Origin: Akebia trifoliata
Taxonomy: Eukaryota > Streptophyta > Magnoliopsida > Ranunculales > Lardizabalaceae
Assembly: GCA_017979445.1 (NCBI GenBank)
Contig: CM030713.1
Coordinates: 26,333,163 to 26,397,162 of the forward strand
Length of the DNA stretch: 64,000 nucleotides
Reading direction: 5' to 3'
The notes below the pieces were generated by a model, which had not been told where the DNA came from, searched no databases, and worked only from the letters and a program-made list of their open reading frames with translations. This document shows, piece after piece, positions 36,195-48,554 of the stretch (positions are counted from its first letter, which is position 1; each line of letters begins with the position of its first letter). The position numbers and the translations under genes are program-made.

Positions 36195-37530
36195 ACTAAT
36201 AAGAACTATGAAACGGAATATTGAACAATTAAAAACATCATCTATTAATATGTTGAGTATGATTAAGAAACAAACACATTCAAAAATAATTTTAGTAAAA
36301 CTTTAAATAGATAATGAATTAAGAGGAAGTCAATTGAGATGATTTAGACATACTCAACAAAAGGTCAATTACAACACCAATTAAAACGAAATAATCAAAT
36401 AAAAGGTCCTAAAATGGATAGAACAAAAGAATGTTGTCGAAGATAGTGAAAGTCGGCGAATAGGATTCTTTTAGTTGATTCCAAATTTTTGGGACAAAAC
36501 TTTCCTTTGTTTTTGTCATTGTTGTCGTGGTTGTATTTTTCAATAAAGAATAATATTCATTTTATTTATTTTTCAAAAATAAATAAATAAGTATAATCAC
36601 CTAACTTAGTGGATTTTCTTAAACATGCTTGGTGCATATCTGCATGACTCAACCGAGTTGGCTCTGAGTGTAAATGTCTGAATCCTTGGGAAATCCTTGT
36701 AAGTAGAGTCAACTTGAGTTTTAAATTTGTGAACAAGTGGAAAATTAATAATTAACTTGTTTGAGTGCATGGCAACCATGTCTGACCGTTGAATAGATCC
36801 ATTTATTGCAGATCTCCATCATGCTTGGTCAACATTGGGCTTAGGTATGGATGTTCACAAGGTTGCATCTTAGCCCGGCCCATTGTGCTTAGTTTACTTT
36901 TTTGTTTGGTAGACTTTTTTATCCAAAGTACACATGGTCTTACATTGGGCCTGACTTGATTTAGGCCCAGTAACTAATCAAAAATATTAGACTGGAATTG
37001 GGCCTCATTAGACAAATTTTGAATTTAGGTCCTTATTTGAATCTTTCAAAAATAATAATACAAACAATCCCACTCGTACCTCAATATTTGGGACGAGACA
37101 TATATATATATATATATATATATAAACATGATCTAAAGTTTAGAGTTATATTTCATTTTTGGTAAAAAATATTGAACATTTCGGAAATGTTTCCGATTGT
37201 TTTAGAATATTCTGAAACATATGTGTAGAGACGATCTTGTTTCTTCTCTTTACCAAAATCGAAATGAAATTTTAACTCAATAGATGACAACAATAATAGC
37301 ATTGTTGGCCAACGTTTTATTCGAAAACAACTTAAGATCAATAAAATTGCTTCAACCAGCCAGTTAAACAAAAACTTTACCCAGAACTTTTAGGAACATT
37401 TTTCTTTTCTATCATCATAGTTTTGTTAGTTCTTCAAATATTTTTTTTTGAGATTCTATGGTCTTTGCTTATTTGCATCCCGAAACTAGGTTTGCAACCT
37501 GGGCAGGTTGGAGTATAAGCTAGGTCGATG
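36195..37530. other. Intergenic, no gene supported
   Basis: Nothing coding. Contains a (TA)n tract at 37099-37125. The minus-strand open frame at 37153-37371 has no domain. Confidence 0.5.
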
Positions 37531-37688
37531 GGTTGAAATTGTCAATTAATGGAGGATGGGAGAAATTTGATGGTTCTAAGCCATCGAATCTGGGGAACAT
37601 CAAGAATTTCAATGGCCTTGGACTGTCGAACTTTGATTTCTAAAATTTGTGGTCTTGGGCCGTCGAATTTTCCGGTTTTCATGTAGTG
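37531..37688 (+). mobile_element. CACTA-like repeat, 5'-truncated
   Basis: Matches the right part of 19604-19884. The right end reverse-complements to CACTACATGAAAACCGG, the best-preserved CACTA terminus in the window. The left end is missing. Confidence 0.65.
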
Positions 37689-38411
37689 CAAGTAGTAGAG
37701 CCTTCAACCTGAGCTCAACTCAACCCGACCATCGGGGCTAAACTCATTAACCCAAACTAAACCTAAACTTGATCTTCTAAAATTGGGTTGAAATCAAGTT
37801 AGGTAATTTTGGGCAATTTGGTCCAGTTGGATGGGTTGGGATCATTGAATAACCCTAATTTCATTTCGATTAGCAAATAAATTTTATATTTAAAAAAAAA
37901 AATACAATATCAAAAAACAAAACCACTAGTAATTAAAATTGCGTACAACCTTCAACTCCATCATTGAGAGAATATTTAGACAAAATATACTAAGCCAAAT
38001 CCCATTAATAATATATCCAATTGTCGACAAGCCATAATAATAAGATGGAATAAAAAATCTAAATAGCATCGGGTTCATGTTGAGTCGGGTAGCCTGAACA
38101 CTCAACCCGAATTAAGGTCGGGTCAAGAAATTATAACCCAAGCTCAACTCATTTTCTACAGAAGTCTGCCCAGGCTCCGCCCTCAATCAGGTTGAGCCAA
38201 GTTGAGTTCACCATCTCACTCAGGTTGCAGCCCTACCCAAAACACCGTAATAGTAATTTATTCCAGCTTTCTGCGATTTTGACATGCTTGATTATACAAC
38301 GAAGTGTGGGCCCATCCGTAATTTAAAAAAAAAAAAAAAAAGAGGGTGAAAAACACCATAAAATATCGTTGGTTAAAAATCTCCACAAAAGTACCCTATT
38401 TTCTTTCAACA
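37689..38411. other. Intergenic, nothing recognised
   Basis: No gene seen; poly-A tract near 38323-38340. 37700-38240 is rich in aaccc/gggttg words (a degenerate dispersed repeat). Confidence 0.45.
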
Positions 38412-38890
38412 GATTGAAATCCACTTGATCAATTCATTTGTACCTCTCTCCCTCTGCAATGAGCTCATGACCAGGCCAATCCGAGTTAAGAATAGGATGG
38501 ACTTGGACTAGATTGTGTAGGTCCAATTAAAGTTGGCCCATTTAAGGCCCAACGAATTGGCACCCTTATAACAAATTCTTTAAATGAGATTATAGTAATT
38601 AAAACTGTCAAGATTAGGCCAATTTAGTATTAGTGTTTGCCTTGGGAATCATATTTAGGGCCATTGGATGGAAGTCCACTTAATATATTCATTTATACCT
38701 CACTTCCTCTCTAATGACTAGGTTGGCTTAGATTAAAAATGGGCTGGACTATGAATATTTTTAATAGAACCATTAAAAACTGCTTGTTTGATGCCCAATC
38801 CATTGACACCCATATAACATGTTAACAACAACTTAAATATACTTTTGAGATTCTACAATAATTAAAATCAGTCAAGACTAGACACATCTG
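38412..38890. repeat. Tandem duplication of about 254 bp
   Basis: Unit 1 (38412-38630) and unit 2 (38666-38890) share, in order, tccactt-at-attcattt-tacctc, ttaa-ataggatgga/aatgggctgga, cccataac-type words, and taattaaaa-tgtcaagatta. The units are well diverged. Confidence 0.65.
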
Positions 38891-40229
38891 GGGTATTAGA
38901 AGAACACAGAATGGTAAACTTGTTCTTCTTTTCATCTTCCTTCATTATTTGAAAATTTTGAATTTTAGTAATTTTTTCTTCTTTTTTTGAGGGAGAATAA
39001 AGTGGTGCAGGGTGATACTGGTGAATGATAACCCTCGTTGTCGTCTTCTTTTTATTTTGCTATTGTTCTCTATATATAAAATAATAAGGGGTTGTACTAA
39101 TTTTTTTATTATTATTATTCATCATGTTACATTTTTGTAGATAAATATAAAATTTAAAGGATAAATGGCATATGCAAGGATTTGATTTTGTAGGTCTAAT
39201 TAAAAATGGCCTACCATTTTTAAAAATCCAAGAATTTTTTCGTTATTTTCAATGAAAATATTAGTCTCCGGATTATTGAACTATTCTGAATAATTCAAGT
39301 ATCTTAAGTTAAAAAAAGAATAAAATGCAGTTTTTTTACGTACAAATTTTATATAAGAACTCGGTCGAAAAAAATGCTATTGTAACTTATGACGTATGTT
39401 GCAAAGTGTAAACTTGTAAGTTATGACGTGTAACACAAGTCGACTTTAAAAATCTGGGTTCAACCTCACGGTTTGGACTCATAGAAGCTGTGCAGGAAAA
39501 ACGAAGTTGGGTTCTTTGATCTGAGTCTAATTTGGTGTGGGTTGGTCAGGTCATGTATAATTGGGTGCCCTTGTTATTGGGCCAGTAGGGCAGCTTGAAA
39601 CCCAGAAAATAAGAACTGAGAGGACTGGACTGGCTGGTTCCAAAGTTTGTTGGTTTGGTTAGGGCCGAGAAATTTATATTTGAATAATATGAACCAGGAT
39701 TATAGTTCGATGTGGTCTGGGCCAGGTAGTTGTTTAGGGTACAAGGATATGGGCATGATTGAGTAATTCGTGTTCCTCCAGTAGGGCCAACCAGTTTAGT
39801 TACAACGAGTCCATCCGTGCCGTACTGGTTGTTAACTTGTTATTGAGTAAATTATAGGAATATTTTATTGACACACCAAAAAATTACCGAGAGACCTCAT
39901 ACTCTTGAGGGCACCTTTAAAATTTAGAAACATGTTTTGGGCACAACCACTCCTTTGAAGTCTCTTTTTTTTTTTTTTAATTTTTTTTAATTTTTTTAAA
40001 GTTCCAACACTTCTTAGCGTCTCTAGCCTCTCACTTGAAGTGATTTCTACGACTCTGGATACTCCATCAACTTGACAAATCCATCCATTCTAACAAGTTT
40101 TTTTATTCAATGTTTTACTTGATACAACCTGTGTGTAGAGATAAAGCCTTGAATATTTTCGATGTTCCAAAATTTAGATAATAGGATGTGGATTAAGAGA
40201 GAATGAATACTGAATAACTTTTAATGGAT
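38891..40229. other. Intergenic, nothing recognised
   Basis: No gene or delimited element. Poly-T/TTTTTAA tracts lie near 39968-40000. Confidence 0.45.
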
Positions 40230-40530
40230 GAGGGCATTGTCGACAAACAGGCACATATCGTACTAATGTTCGACTTAGAAAAAAATAAACCACGTCAAAA
40301 AGGATCTATTGACATGGATAAGGCCATGTTCACATTGGGCTGTCGACATAGTCTTATCCATGTTGACAGGGTCTTGCGGACACCATGTCGATGTGGATTT
40401 TGCTTTTAATTAAAAAAACATTCGTTGTCTTGAATGGACCCTGTCGACATATATTTTGCTTTTGAAAACAGTCGCTGTGTGAAATGGTTCTGGCGACATG
40501 GTGGATAGGGCCATGTCGACATGCCCTAAT
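40230..40530. repeat. Cluster of GTCGAC-centred palindromes
   Basis: GTCGAC occurs at 40239, 40342, 40443 and 40515, in contexts such as ttgtcgacaa and catgtcgacatg, with several one-base variants between. A diverged unit of about 55 bp (gtcgatgtggattttgcttt / gtcgacatatattttgcttt) is repeated at 40388 and 40443. Origin unknown. Confidence 0.6.
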
Positions 40531-42833
40531 GTTTGATAAATAATTTTGAAACTTATTTTTCTAAAACCCATTTATTCAAAATGGGTTGTTTTAATATTGT
40601 ATTGCATTGCATTTCTAATCATCGAAGACTCTAACATTGCATTACATCCATTGGAGTTCTCAACCAAAAAAATAAATAAAATTGTTTTACTTGATTTAAG
40701 AGATTTCAAGAGTTTACTCTGAATTTTCCGGTGGGATTTTGATGTTTCCAGCATCTGGGTTATTTATTGTAGGAGAAGAAGAAGTGGGTTAGAATTTTGT
40801 GATCTACATCAAACCCATGAAGAAAAGAGAGAAGAGGGAGAGAGATTTTTGCATTTTTCAACTCTGTCAAGTGAGAACATTTGGAAGAAAAAACAATTCC
40901 TGTTCAATGCCCCCAATTACAATTACAATTTGGTGTTCAAATCAGGGTCGATCTAAGACCAATCCAATAAAAAATTGAATCAAACCCTTATCAGATCGAA
41001 TTCTACTTAGATCTCAATATTAGGATCTAAATTGTTATTGAAACGAATCAAATTTCATATACAAAATCTAAATAAACTTCATACTTTTAAAATGTGTCGG
41101 TTTGCAGTGACTAATGGAAACTAACTCATGCAAAAACATATTTTATGAAAACCAATAATCGAGACTTATGCACATAGTTAATACTTATTTGTCCATGACT
41201 TGTGTTCCATGACTCACCGAAACTTAAAATACATAAGATAATAACATGTTGTCTTATATTTTATCAAATCGGCCCCTTACCGATTGTTACATGGTTGATC
41301 TAAAATCCAATACAATAAGATGAATGAAAGTGATTGACGGGAGAGCTCCATTAAGTGTTTTAGTCGGTGGAGCAACTCTTGGATGAACTTTCAAGTTCTT
41401 GGAGAGGAAGTTGATAATTTAGGTCTTGTAGATACTCGCACAACATCTCCTATTCATAGATCTACGCCAGTCTTTATACAGTAGGATGCAAAATTGTCTA
41501 TTTTTCAAACATGGATCAAAGTAGTGGATCTGGGTTATTAAATTGGATCCTTATCAGAATCAAATGCTTTATCTAGATCCGAAGTCATCATATGAGCATG
41601 ATTTTGATTAATTGGAGGGTCATTTTTGTCCTAGACTGACAAACTTAGGCAGCCAAAGATAGTTGAAAAAGTCATTGGATGCAATATGAAAAGAATGGAA
41701 ATTTAAGGACATATCACTAATATATTGAATTTACAAGGGTATAATTCTAATTACTGAAAATTTGTTGAAGACAACACATTACTTACTGGATGCATGGAAC
41801 CCGGAACCCATTGATTAGTGGAGCCAACAAATATAGAAAATCCTAAACAATTATTTCTAATGCTCCCCAGTTGCATAAATCCTCTAAATAATTATCATTA
41901 AATAATAACAAGTTGTGTGGAATTTTGGGGTTGATCCTTTTGTTAACCAAAATGGAATGTCAATGGTGATTTTACATATCTCATCACGAACTAATCATCT
42001 TCATTTCTTTTCTGATTGGACTTTTTATTGATTACTCTTAAGTCTTAAATAAACTCCCACACGTTAACACCTAAGTATTAGAATCTTACATTATCTTCAC
42101 ACCATATAATCCATACATTTAATGAAATATTTCATTTGAAATGATTTATTTATTTGGTTGATAGGAAGGAAGTCCATTATTTGGACACTATGATGTTACC
42201 TGGAATACACGCAATACATGGATAAGGTGAGGAAGAATTTTAAATGGGGTAGAGACAATAATATAAGAATTTTTTGGGGCTGCTTTTAGTTTTATTTTGA
42301 TAAAAAACACTTTACAGATTCAAAAGTATATCTGTTGGTGCTCTTTGGCTTACACAATAGCCAGAAAGTTAAAAAGGGTTAGAATTAAGCTGAAGCTGAA
42401 GTTAGTGCAAAAATAAAGACATTTTGGGATTAAAATGTTCATTTTTCTTATTAATAATAATTTTTTGGGACTTTTTCTAGGTTTACATAATTGGTCTCTT
42501 CTTCACTCCTTGCATTTTTTTTTTTTAAATTTAATTGGTAAGCCTATTTTCAATGAGATTAGTAACTTGATGGCGGTAATTAAATGAGTTTATAAATGGT
42601 ATCATCAGTCATAGAGTTTAGCAAATAAGCAACATGCATGCACTTTCCACTCTTTGTATGTATAGAAGTTATTTTTTAGTTGATTTCACTGAATGCCTAC
42701 GGCCTCTACAATTGATTTGAGATCCACTTCGTAAACATTGTCATTAAACAATATTCGATGTCATAATGACAATTCTCACATAAATGATAAAGAAGTCCTC
42801 CAATTAGTAGGTTACAACAAATATGGCCTATTT
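40531..42833. other. Intergenic, nothing recognised
   Basis: No gene or element boundary that I can support. 40940-41600 has ggatct/agatcc-rich words reminiscent of the hAT-like 17676 interior. Confidence 0.4.
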
Positions 42834-43090
42834 CACAATGCGAAAAAAGTTCAAATTTGACGGATCAAGAGGTTGAATTGGCATCAAATTTTTCATTGTC
42901 AAATTTTTTTTTTCAACGGATCGAAACTGTCAAATTAATGAAGGATGAGAGAAATTCGACAGTTCTAAGCCGTCAAATCTGAGAACATCAAGAATTTCGA
43001 TGATCCTAGACCGTTAAAATTCAATTTCTAAAATTTGTGGGCCTTGGTCCGATAATTTTTTATGTCGAAATTTCCAGTTTTCATATAGTA
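42834..43090 (+). mobile_element. CACTA-like MITE
   Basis: 257 bp. The left end is CACAATGCGAAAAAAGTTC. The right end reverse-complements to a one-base variant of CACTATATGAAAACTGG. Flanks ttt / ttc match at 2 of 3. Interior matches 19604-19884 closely (aatttctaaaatttgtgggc). Confidence 0.65.
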
Positions 43091-43278
43091 TTCGGCAAGA
43101 AAGAGGTATAAAAAAATCAAGAATTCTAGACCTATGAATGGTAACTACTTCATATCACGTAGCAATCGATTCAATAAAAAAATCCAATCACTACACATAT
43201 ATTGGAAGTTTAGTATGTACATCCATCAATTAAGAGCATTCAGTAAGAGACCCCTTCTAATAAAGTAAAAGAAAAAAA

Positions 43279-43459
43279 GAGGCATGCTGGGGTGATACAG
43301 GATTTATTGTGATTCTCACAATTTTAACATGGACATGCATACATAACCGTGGATGATTTTTACTCGTATTGCAAGAAAGCACATTTATGATTATGTGTAC
43401 ATCCTACATAAGACTTGTGAGAATTACAGTAAATACCTTATGTCATTCCAACATTTTTC
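43279..43459. mobile_element. MULE-like MITE
   Basis: 181 bp with ends GAGGCATGCTGGGGTGATA and, reverse-complemented, GAAAAATGTTGGAATGACATA. Inner arms gattctcacaa / ttgtgagaattac pair. The purine-rich flanks prevent a firm TSD call. Probably the 15446 family. Confidence 0.55.
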
Positions 43460-44219
43460 AAGAAAGAAATGTGGGTAACGAAATCCATCCCCATAGGTAT
43501 GAAAGGAGAACAATCTACATTAAGAAAATCTCTTTCTTGTCCCTCCCAAATCGCCCACATGGAAATATACATAGATGAATAGTCAATCTCGTAACTCGAG
43601 CTCAAGCGTATGTGTACGAGGATTATAATAGGAAATTAAGAAAAGTTAAAGGGTTAAGGGTCAAGGGTCAAGGGTTCAGAGTCCTAAAAGGATAACTATA
43701 ACATATATCCAATGAGAGAAATTATATTATCGACAGGTGTCAAAGTATGCATATGACAATCTTGACAAGATCATGTCTGAAAGGTGATGTATGTGATTAT
43801 CATGATTTGACAAGTTAAAGAGATTTCAATAGGACAAAATATGGATATAAGTTAGGCAAGGGGAAGGCAAACGATTTTGTACTAGACCCACTTATTCTTC
43901 TCTTCCGTAGGAGATGAATGAACGGAATTGAAAAATAGAGGGGCAGCTGGCATTTATCGAACAACTTGGTTAAAGATGAATAGTCAAGGCAGGCAGTCTA
44001 AAATTATTATTCAAGGACGATGTCTAAAGTCTGCTCAAGATAAGGAGAAAAGCCACAATAGTAGCCCCATTTTCAATTAAAAACAACTATGCTCGCAGTT
44101 CAATGTGGGATTTTCTAATTAGAGTTGGTGAGTCTACCCTTAATATCCAAGGAATAGATTTAGGTTCCACGTTTTGGTGCATGTTTGAGATGCTCTTTGT
44201 GTTTCAAACTCATGACATG
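43460..44219. other. Intergenic, no gene supported
   Basis: Contains a short run of heptamers at 43651-43678 (gggttaa, gggtcaa, gggtcaa, gggttca). No gene seen. Confidence 0.5.
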
Positions 44220-44227
44220 ACAATTGA

Positions 44228-44470
44228 CAGGTGTGGAGCTAGGAAGGAGACAATGGGGGCAGTTGCCCCCACTCAATTTTTATTTATTTATTGACATTTT
44301 AGATATCTTTGAATTTATGCTTAAATTCAAGATACTCCTACATTTTGAACTATTGATATGCCTGACCTTGTTGCCCCCACTCCCTCATCTCCCTCCTATT
44401 TTTGCCCCCTCTCCTTCCAATTAAACTATAAGTTTGCCCCCACTAAAAGAAAATCCTAACTCCGCCCCTA
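44228..44470. mobile_element. hAT-like non-autonomous element
   Basis: 243 bp. Ends CAGGTGTGGAGCTAGGA and, reverse-complemented, TAGGGGCGGAGTTAGGATTT. The second arm segment gggggcagttgcccccac pairs with tttgcccccac. Flanks acaattga / ccccttga agree at 5 of 8, so the insertion is old. Family shared with 22676 and 51883. Confidence 0.6.
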
Positions 44471-44478
44471 CCCCTTGA

Positions 44479-45648
44479 CCTAGGTCTTCTATTATAGATT
44501 ATTGAAAATGACCTAAGTATGTTGATAGTCAACCTTTAAAAAAAAAAAAAAAAACTCCTGATTTTTCTCTCATAAATATGTCATTTTCAAGTTCTATAAC
44601 CTGTATGGTAAATTATTTTTTAATCTATTCAACATTATCTTCAATTTATCGTTTTCAACTTCACCTTAACCACTTTAGAAAACTCTTGATTTTTTCTGTC
44701 TATAATTCCATTGCCTTCTAGTTATTTGAAAGTTCGATCTTATTCTTGTGATTTGATTGAAATAAAAAGAATTTTAACGTTGAAGATGAATGTAAAAATA
44801 TTTTATCCAAAGAAGTTAATGATAATACTTTCGAGAAAGAAAAATCAAAGACTTGTTTTACTACATGTTGAAGATGATGGCATTTTAAGTCACTTTTCAT
44901 TAGTCTATTAGAATGGATTGATGTCTAGGGAAGCATGTCATCAGTTTGAAAACATAGTGAGGTATCAAAACATTTATCAAAAGAAGCATAGGGGTATGTT
45001 TAAATCACCGATTACAAAATTATGGATGACAACATTAGTATTATTTTGGATAAAGTAGAAGTATTTTATAAATAGCGACACATGGTGCGTATAAATTATA
45101 TTTTGTAGAGACCATCAACACCCCCACCATAGAAATAATATGGAACTGCCCATGATCATCTGCTTGGTAAGTGTAAGAAATTCAATAATTTTAGAATCAT
45201 GCCCATTAATTATGAGACAATCACTTATTCATAAACCTCTAGTTCATATTTTCAATCTCATGAAAACCTTTTGATTTCATGTATCCTTATTCCCCTATTA
45301 AGTGTAAAGTCCAACAATTTTCCCCCATATAATCCCTACAGTACTATCTTTTAAATGATGGTTTAAAGTTTCTTACTGTCTCAAAATATTTCGATTGATT
45401 CTAAAACAGAATAGTTAATGTTTTCTAATTATTTTGGATTGCAACAAATCATAGGACACAAGCTTACGTGACCAAAATTTAAACCTCGGTCCAAATCAAG
45501 GGCTTTCATGCCCCTGAATATCATCTTTAGTCAACAAATTAAAAAAGTCAAAAGTTTATAACCGTGTCCTTGATGATCAACTGGTGAACTACATTTTTAT
45601 ATAAAAATCAACTTTGACACCTTATCATCGTCACTAGTCATCAAACCT
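44479..45648. other. Intergenic upstream of the PME gene
   Basis: 44500-45010 resembles parts of the 27821 long-TIR element (gcatgtcatcagtttgaaaa). 45010-45648 is presumptive promoter-proximal sequence of the pectin methylesterase gene; I see no further elements that I can support. Confidence 0.45.
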
Positions 45649-45658
45649 CTATATAAGG
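45649..45658 (+). promoter_or_regulatory. TATA box of the PME gene
   Basis: ctatataagg lies 92-101 bp upstream of the ATG, giving a likely transcription start near 45680 and a 5' leader of about 70 nt with no upstream ATG before the main start. Confidence 0.65.
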
Positions 45659-45749
45659 AGGACCTTAGAGGTATGATATTCAAAACAAAGACCAGCAAAC
45701 CCTAGGTCATTTGAGTCCATTTGAGTCATAGACATACATCGATCCAGTA

Positions 45750-47417
45750 ATGGGTCTCGAACTGTTTCTTACACTTGTGTCCATTTCTCTTCTTTTGTCT
45801 CCTGCCTTTGCAGATAACACTCCTTCAGGCATAAAACAATGGTGTAGCCAAACACCATACCCACAACAATGCGAATATTTCATGCTTCACAACAACCATT
45901 CTTCTAACATCAAAGGAAAGTCAGATTTCAAAAAAATTGAAACCCAAGTTGCCCTTGACCGAGCCCTCCGTGCCCAAAGCCACACATTGTGGCTCGGTCA
46001 AAAGTGCCGAAACAAGAAGGAGAAGGAAGCATGGGCTGACTGCTTAGCCCTCTACGAGAACACCGTAATTCAACTCAACCACACCATCAACTTGTACGGT
46101 AAGTGCACTGACCCTGACATGCAAACATGGATCAGCACGGCCCTTACGAACCTCGAGACATGTCGTACTGGCTTCATTGAGCTTGGGGTCTCAGACTACA
46201 TCTTACCTTTAATGTCTAACAATAATGTTTCCAAGTTGATTCGCAATTGTTTGGCCACCAACAAGCTTCCTCAAAATGAGCAAAAATATGAAGAAGGGTT
46301 CCCTAGCTGGGTATCGGTCGGTGATCGAAAGCTATTGCAGTCATCTTCACCGGCTTCACAGGCGAATCTTGTAGTGGCCTTAGATGGGTCGGGGAACTTC
46401 AAGACCATTAAAGCCGCTCTCGATGCAGTTTCAAGCCAGAGGAAGGGAAGTGGGAGGTTTGTGATTTATGTTAAGGCAGGGAGCTATAAGGAGAATTTGG
46501 ATTTAGGGAACAAGTTGAATAATATCATGTTGATTGGAGATGGCATAGGGAAGACTATTGTTACTGGAAGCAGGATTGTTGGAGGTGGTTCCACCACCTT
46601 TAACTCAGCTACTGTTGGTAAGCACAATCAGCTTTGATATGCATAGTTTAAAGATTTAACCAGATTTTGTTATTTATTATATATATTTCACCCTTAAAAT
46701 GACCATTCCATTTTATTCACAGCTGTTACTGGTGATGGATTTATTGGACGGGACATGACATTCCGTAACACAGCCGGACCAACAAATGGTCAGGCAGTGG
46801 CGCTACGTTCGGGCTCCGATCTCTCAGTTTTCTACAAATGCAGTTTTGAAGGATATCAAGACACCCTCTATGTTCACTCTCAAAGGCAATTTTATAGAGA
46901 ATGCGATGTATATGGCACAGTCGATTTCATCTTTGGAAATGCAGCCGTAGTTTTCCAAAACTGTAACGTTTACGGCCGTAGGCCCAATGGAGGGCGAGGG
47001 ACACTCACAATAACAGCCCAAGGTCGCACAGATCCAAACCAAAACACTGGAATATCATTCCATAATTGTAGAGTAACAGCTGCTTCTGATCTAAAACCCG
47101 TTCAAAGCGCGACGAAGACATACCTAGGAAGGCCATGGAGGTCATATTCTCGAGTAGTCTTCCTCCAGACGTTTCTCGATAATTTGATCGACCCAGCGGG
47201 TTGGTTGAAATGGAGTAGTGATGCTGATCTCAAGACCTTGTACTATGGGGAGTATAAGAACACTGGTCCGGGTTCTTCGACAGCAAATAGAGTGAAATGG
47301 GGTGGTTTTCACGTCATAACAAGTGCAACTGAAGCATCCAAGTTCAGTGTTGCAAATTTAATTTCAGGCAATTCATGGTTACCCTCAACCAATGTGCCTT
47401 TCACTTCCGGCCTTTGA
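45750..47417 (+). CDS. Pectin methylesterase with PMEI pro-domain (two exons)
   Basis: Exons 45750-46617 and 46723-47417 join in phase 1 to encode 520 residues. The enzyme removes methyl esters from cell-wall homogalacturonan, altering wall stiffness. Residues 1-21 form a signal peptide. An inhibitor-like (PMEI) pro-region spans about 27-175, with cysteines at 32, 41, 86, 98, 119, 138 and 167. A basic RKLL processing motif lies at 193-196, where subtilases normally release the mature enzyme. The catalytic domain, about 205-515, has GQAVAL (Q313), GYQDTLY (Q335, D336), DFIFG (D357) and LGRPW (R426, W428), so all active-site residues are present. Length and single-intron layout match group 2 (type I) plant PMEs. 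It resembles the pectinesterase 2-type sequences I know from dicots; the exact paralogue is unknown. Product is secreted to the apoplast. Confidence 0.96.
46618..46722 (+). other. PME intron, 105 bp
   Basis: GT at 46618 (gttg|gtaagc) and AG at 46722 (ttattcacag|ctgtt). AT-rich, and in-frame stops occur soon after the donor. Splicing restores the conserved SATV-A-VTGDGF stretch across the junction. This is the usual intron position for this PME group. Confidence 0.95.
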
Positions 47418-47467
47418 TTTTCTTCATTAATGCTCTCCTTTGCATCGATTATTGTTAGACCAGTTAA

Positions 47468-47650
47468 AGTTTCTTGCCACATGGGTGGAGAGACAGAAAA
47501 TAAGTTAAGAGATGTAATCTTGTCTTAAATTATTTTGCAAATGGTTGTATTCAAATTCAAGTTTCTCGCCACATGGGTTGAGAGACACAATAAACAGATG
47601 TAATCTTATCTTAAATCCTGTCGCAGATAGATGTAATCAAATTCAAGTTT
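47468..47650 (+). repeat. Tandem duplication of 92 bp in the PME 3' flank
   Basis: Unit 1 (47468-47559) and unit 2 (47560-47645) both start agtttct-gccacatgggt and contain gagagaca, agatgtaatctt-tcttaaat and attcaa. A third start (caagtttattgtcttaaat) follows at 47645. It probably lies in or just past the 3' untranslated region. Confidence 0.8.
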
Positions 47651-47748
47651 ATTGTCTTAAATTTGAAATATGAAATGAAATCTGAATGTGAATGTTGTTG
47701 ATGTTCTTTATCAATTATATGTGTAATTCCAATGTCAAAGCCTTCCAA

Positions 47749-48055
47749 AGGACGTTAGCATCTGTAAGAGAATGTGATGCATCATATGCATGGGATACAT
47801 TGAATCATATTTGTCCATGTGTCTCATCACAGAAAGGAAGGTTATGATTGAAAATAAAATATTAGCAAAATCTATTAAGATATTCTACAGTACCTATAAC
47901 TCCTAATGGAGAAGATCTTAATGGATATTATTAAATATTAATTTTATTTTTCATTACAACCTTCCTTTTGTGATGAGATGTGAGATACATCGCCAATGAT
48001 ATAATGTATCTCATGTGTCATAAAATAATTGCATCTAGTTCTCTGACAACGTCCT
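47749..48055. mobile_element. Long-armed inverted repeat, MITE-like
   Basis: 307 bp from aggacgtt to aacgtcct. Arms of about 115 bp align throughout, best at ctcatcacagaaaggaaggt against accttccttttgtgatgag. No TSD is clear. Non-coding; it begins about 330 bp after the PME stop codon. Confidence 0.7.
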
Positions 48056-48554
48056 CTATGACCATTTTTTCCTGATATTATGATCACTTTTCTAACGAAT
48101 TTATAAATAAGAACATACAAAAATTACAACCATCTTGGGGTTGGTCAATTTAATCAACCTCTTATAAACGCTTTTCAAACCACTAATGAAAGACTATATA
48201 CGGACATAAACATAACATTTCTTTTTGATTTAGAAGCAAAGGAAGTCAAAAAAATCCACCAAATTGTTAGCATATCTAAAAACATGTCTAACATCCCATT
48301 GGATGTTCCTTAGAATATGCAACCTACTAGTTATTAAGTTTATCATTCTTCACAGAAAAGCTCCCCTTTTTAAATCACTAACCAATGAGTTGGAATCTGA
48401 TTCAATAATTACTTTTTTCCCTCCAAATTCATAAGATTTAAATCATGTAGCAAGATCGAAAACTCAACTACATTGTCCATTGTACTTCAAAAGTAAATGA
48501 AGGCTACCTTCAAAAATGAGACATTTATGAAAAAACATGACCAACTTTTGATGA
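48056..48554. other. Intergenic, nothing recognised
   Basis: No gene or element that I can support. Confidence 0.45.

Noticed and set aside
43651..43678. Telomere-like heptamers
   Set aside because: Only four units, of GGGTTAA/GGGTCAA type rather than the plant TTTAGGG repeat.
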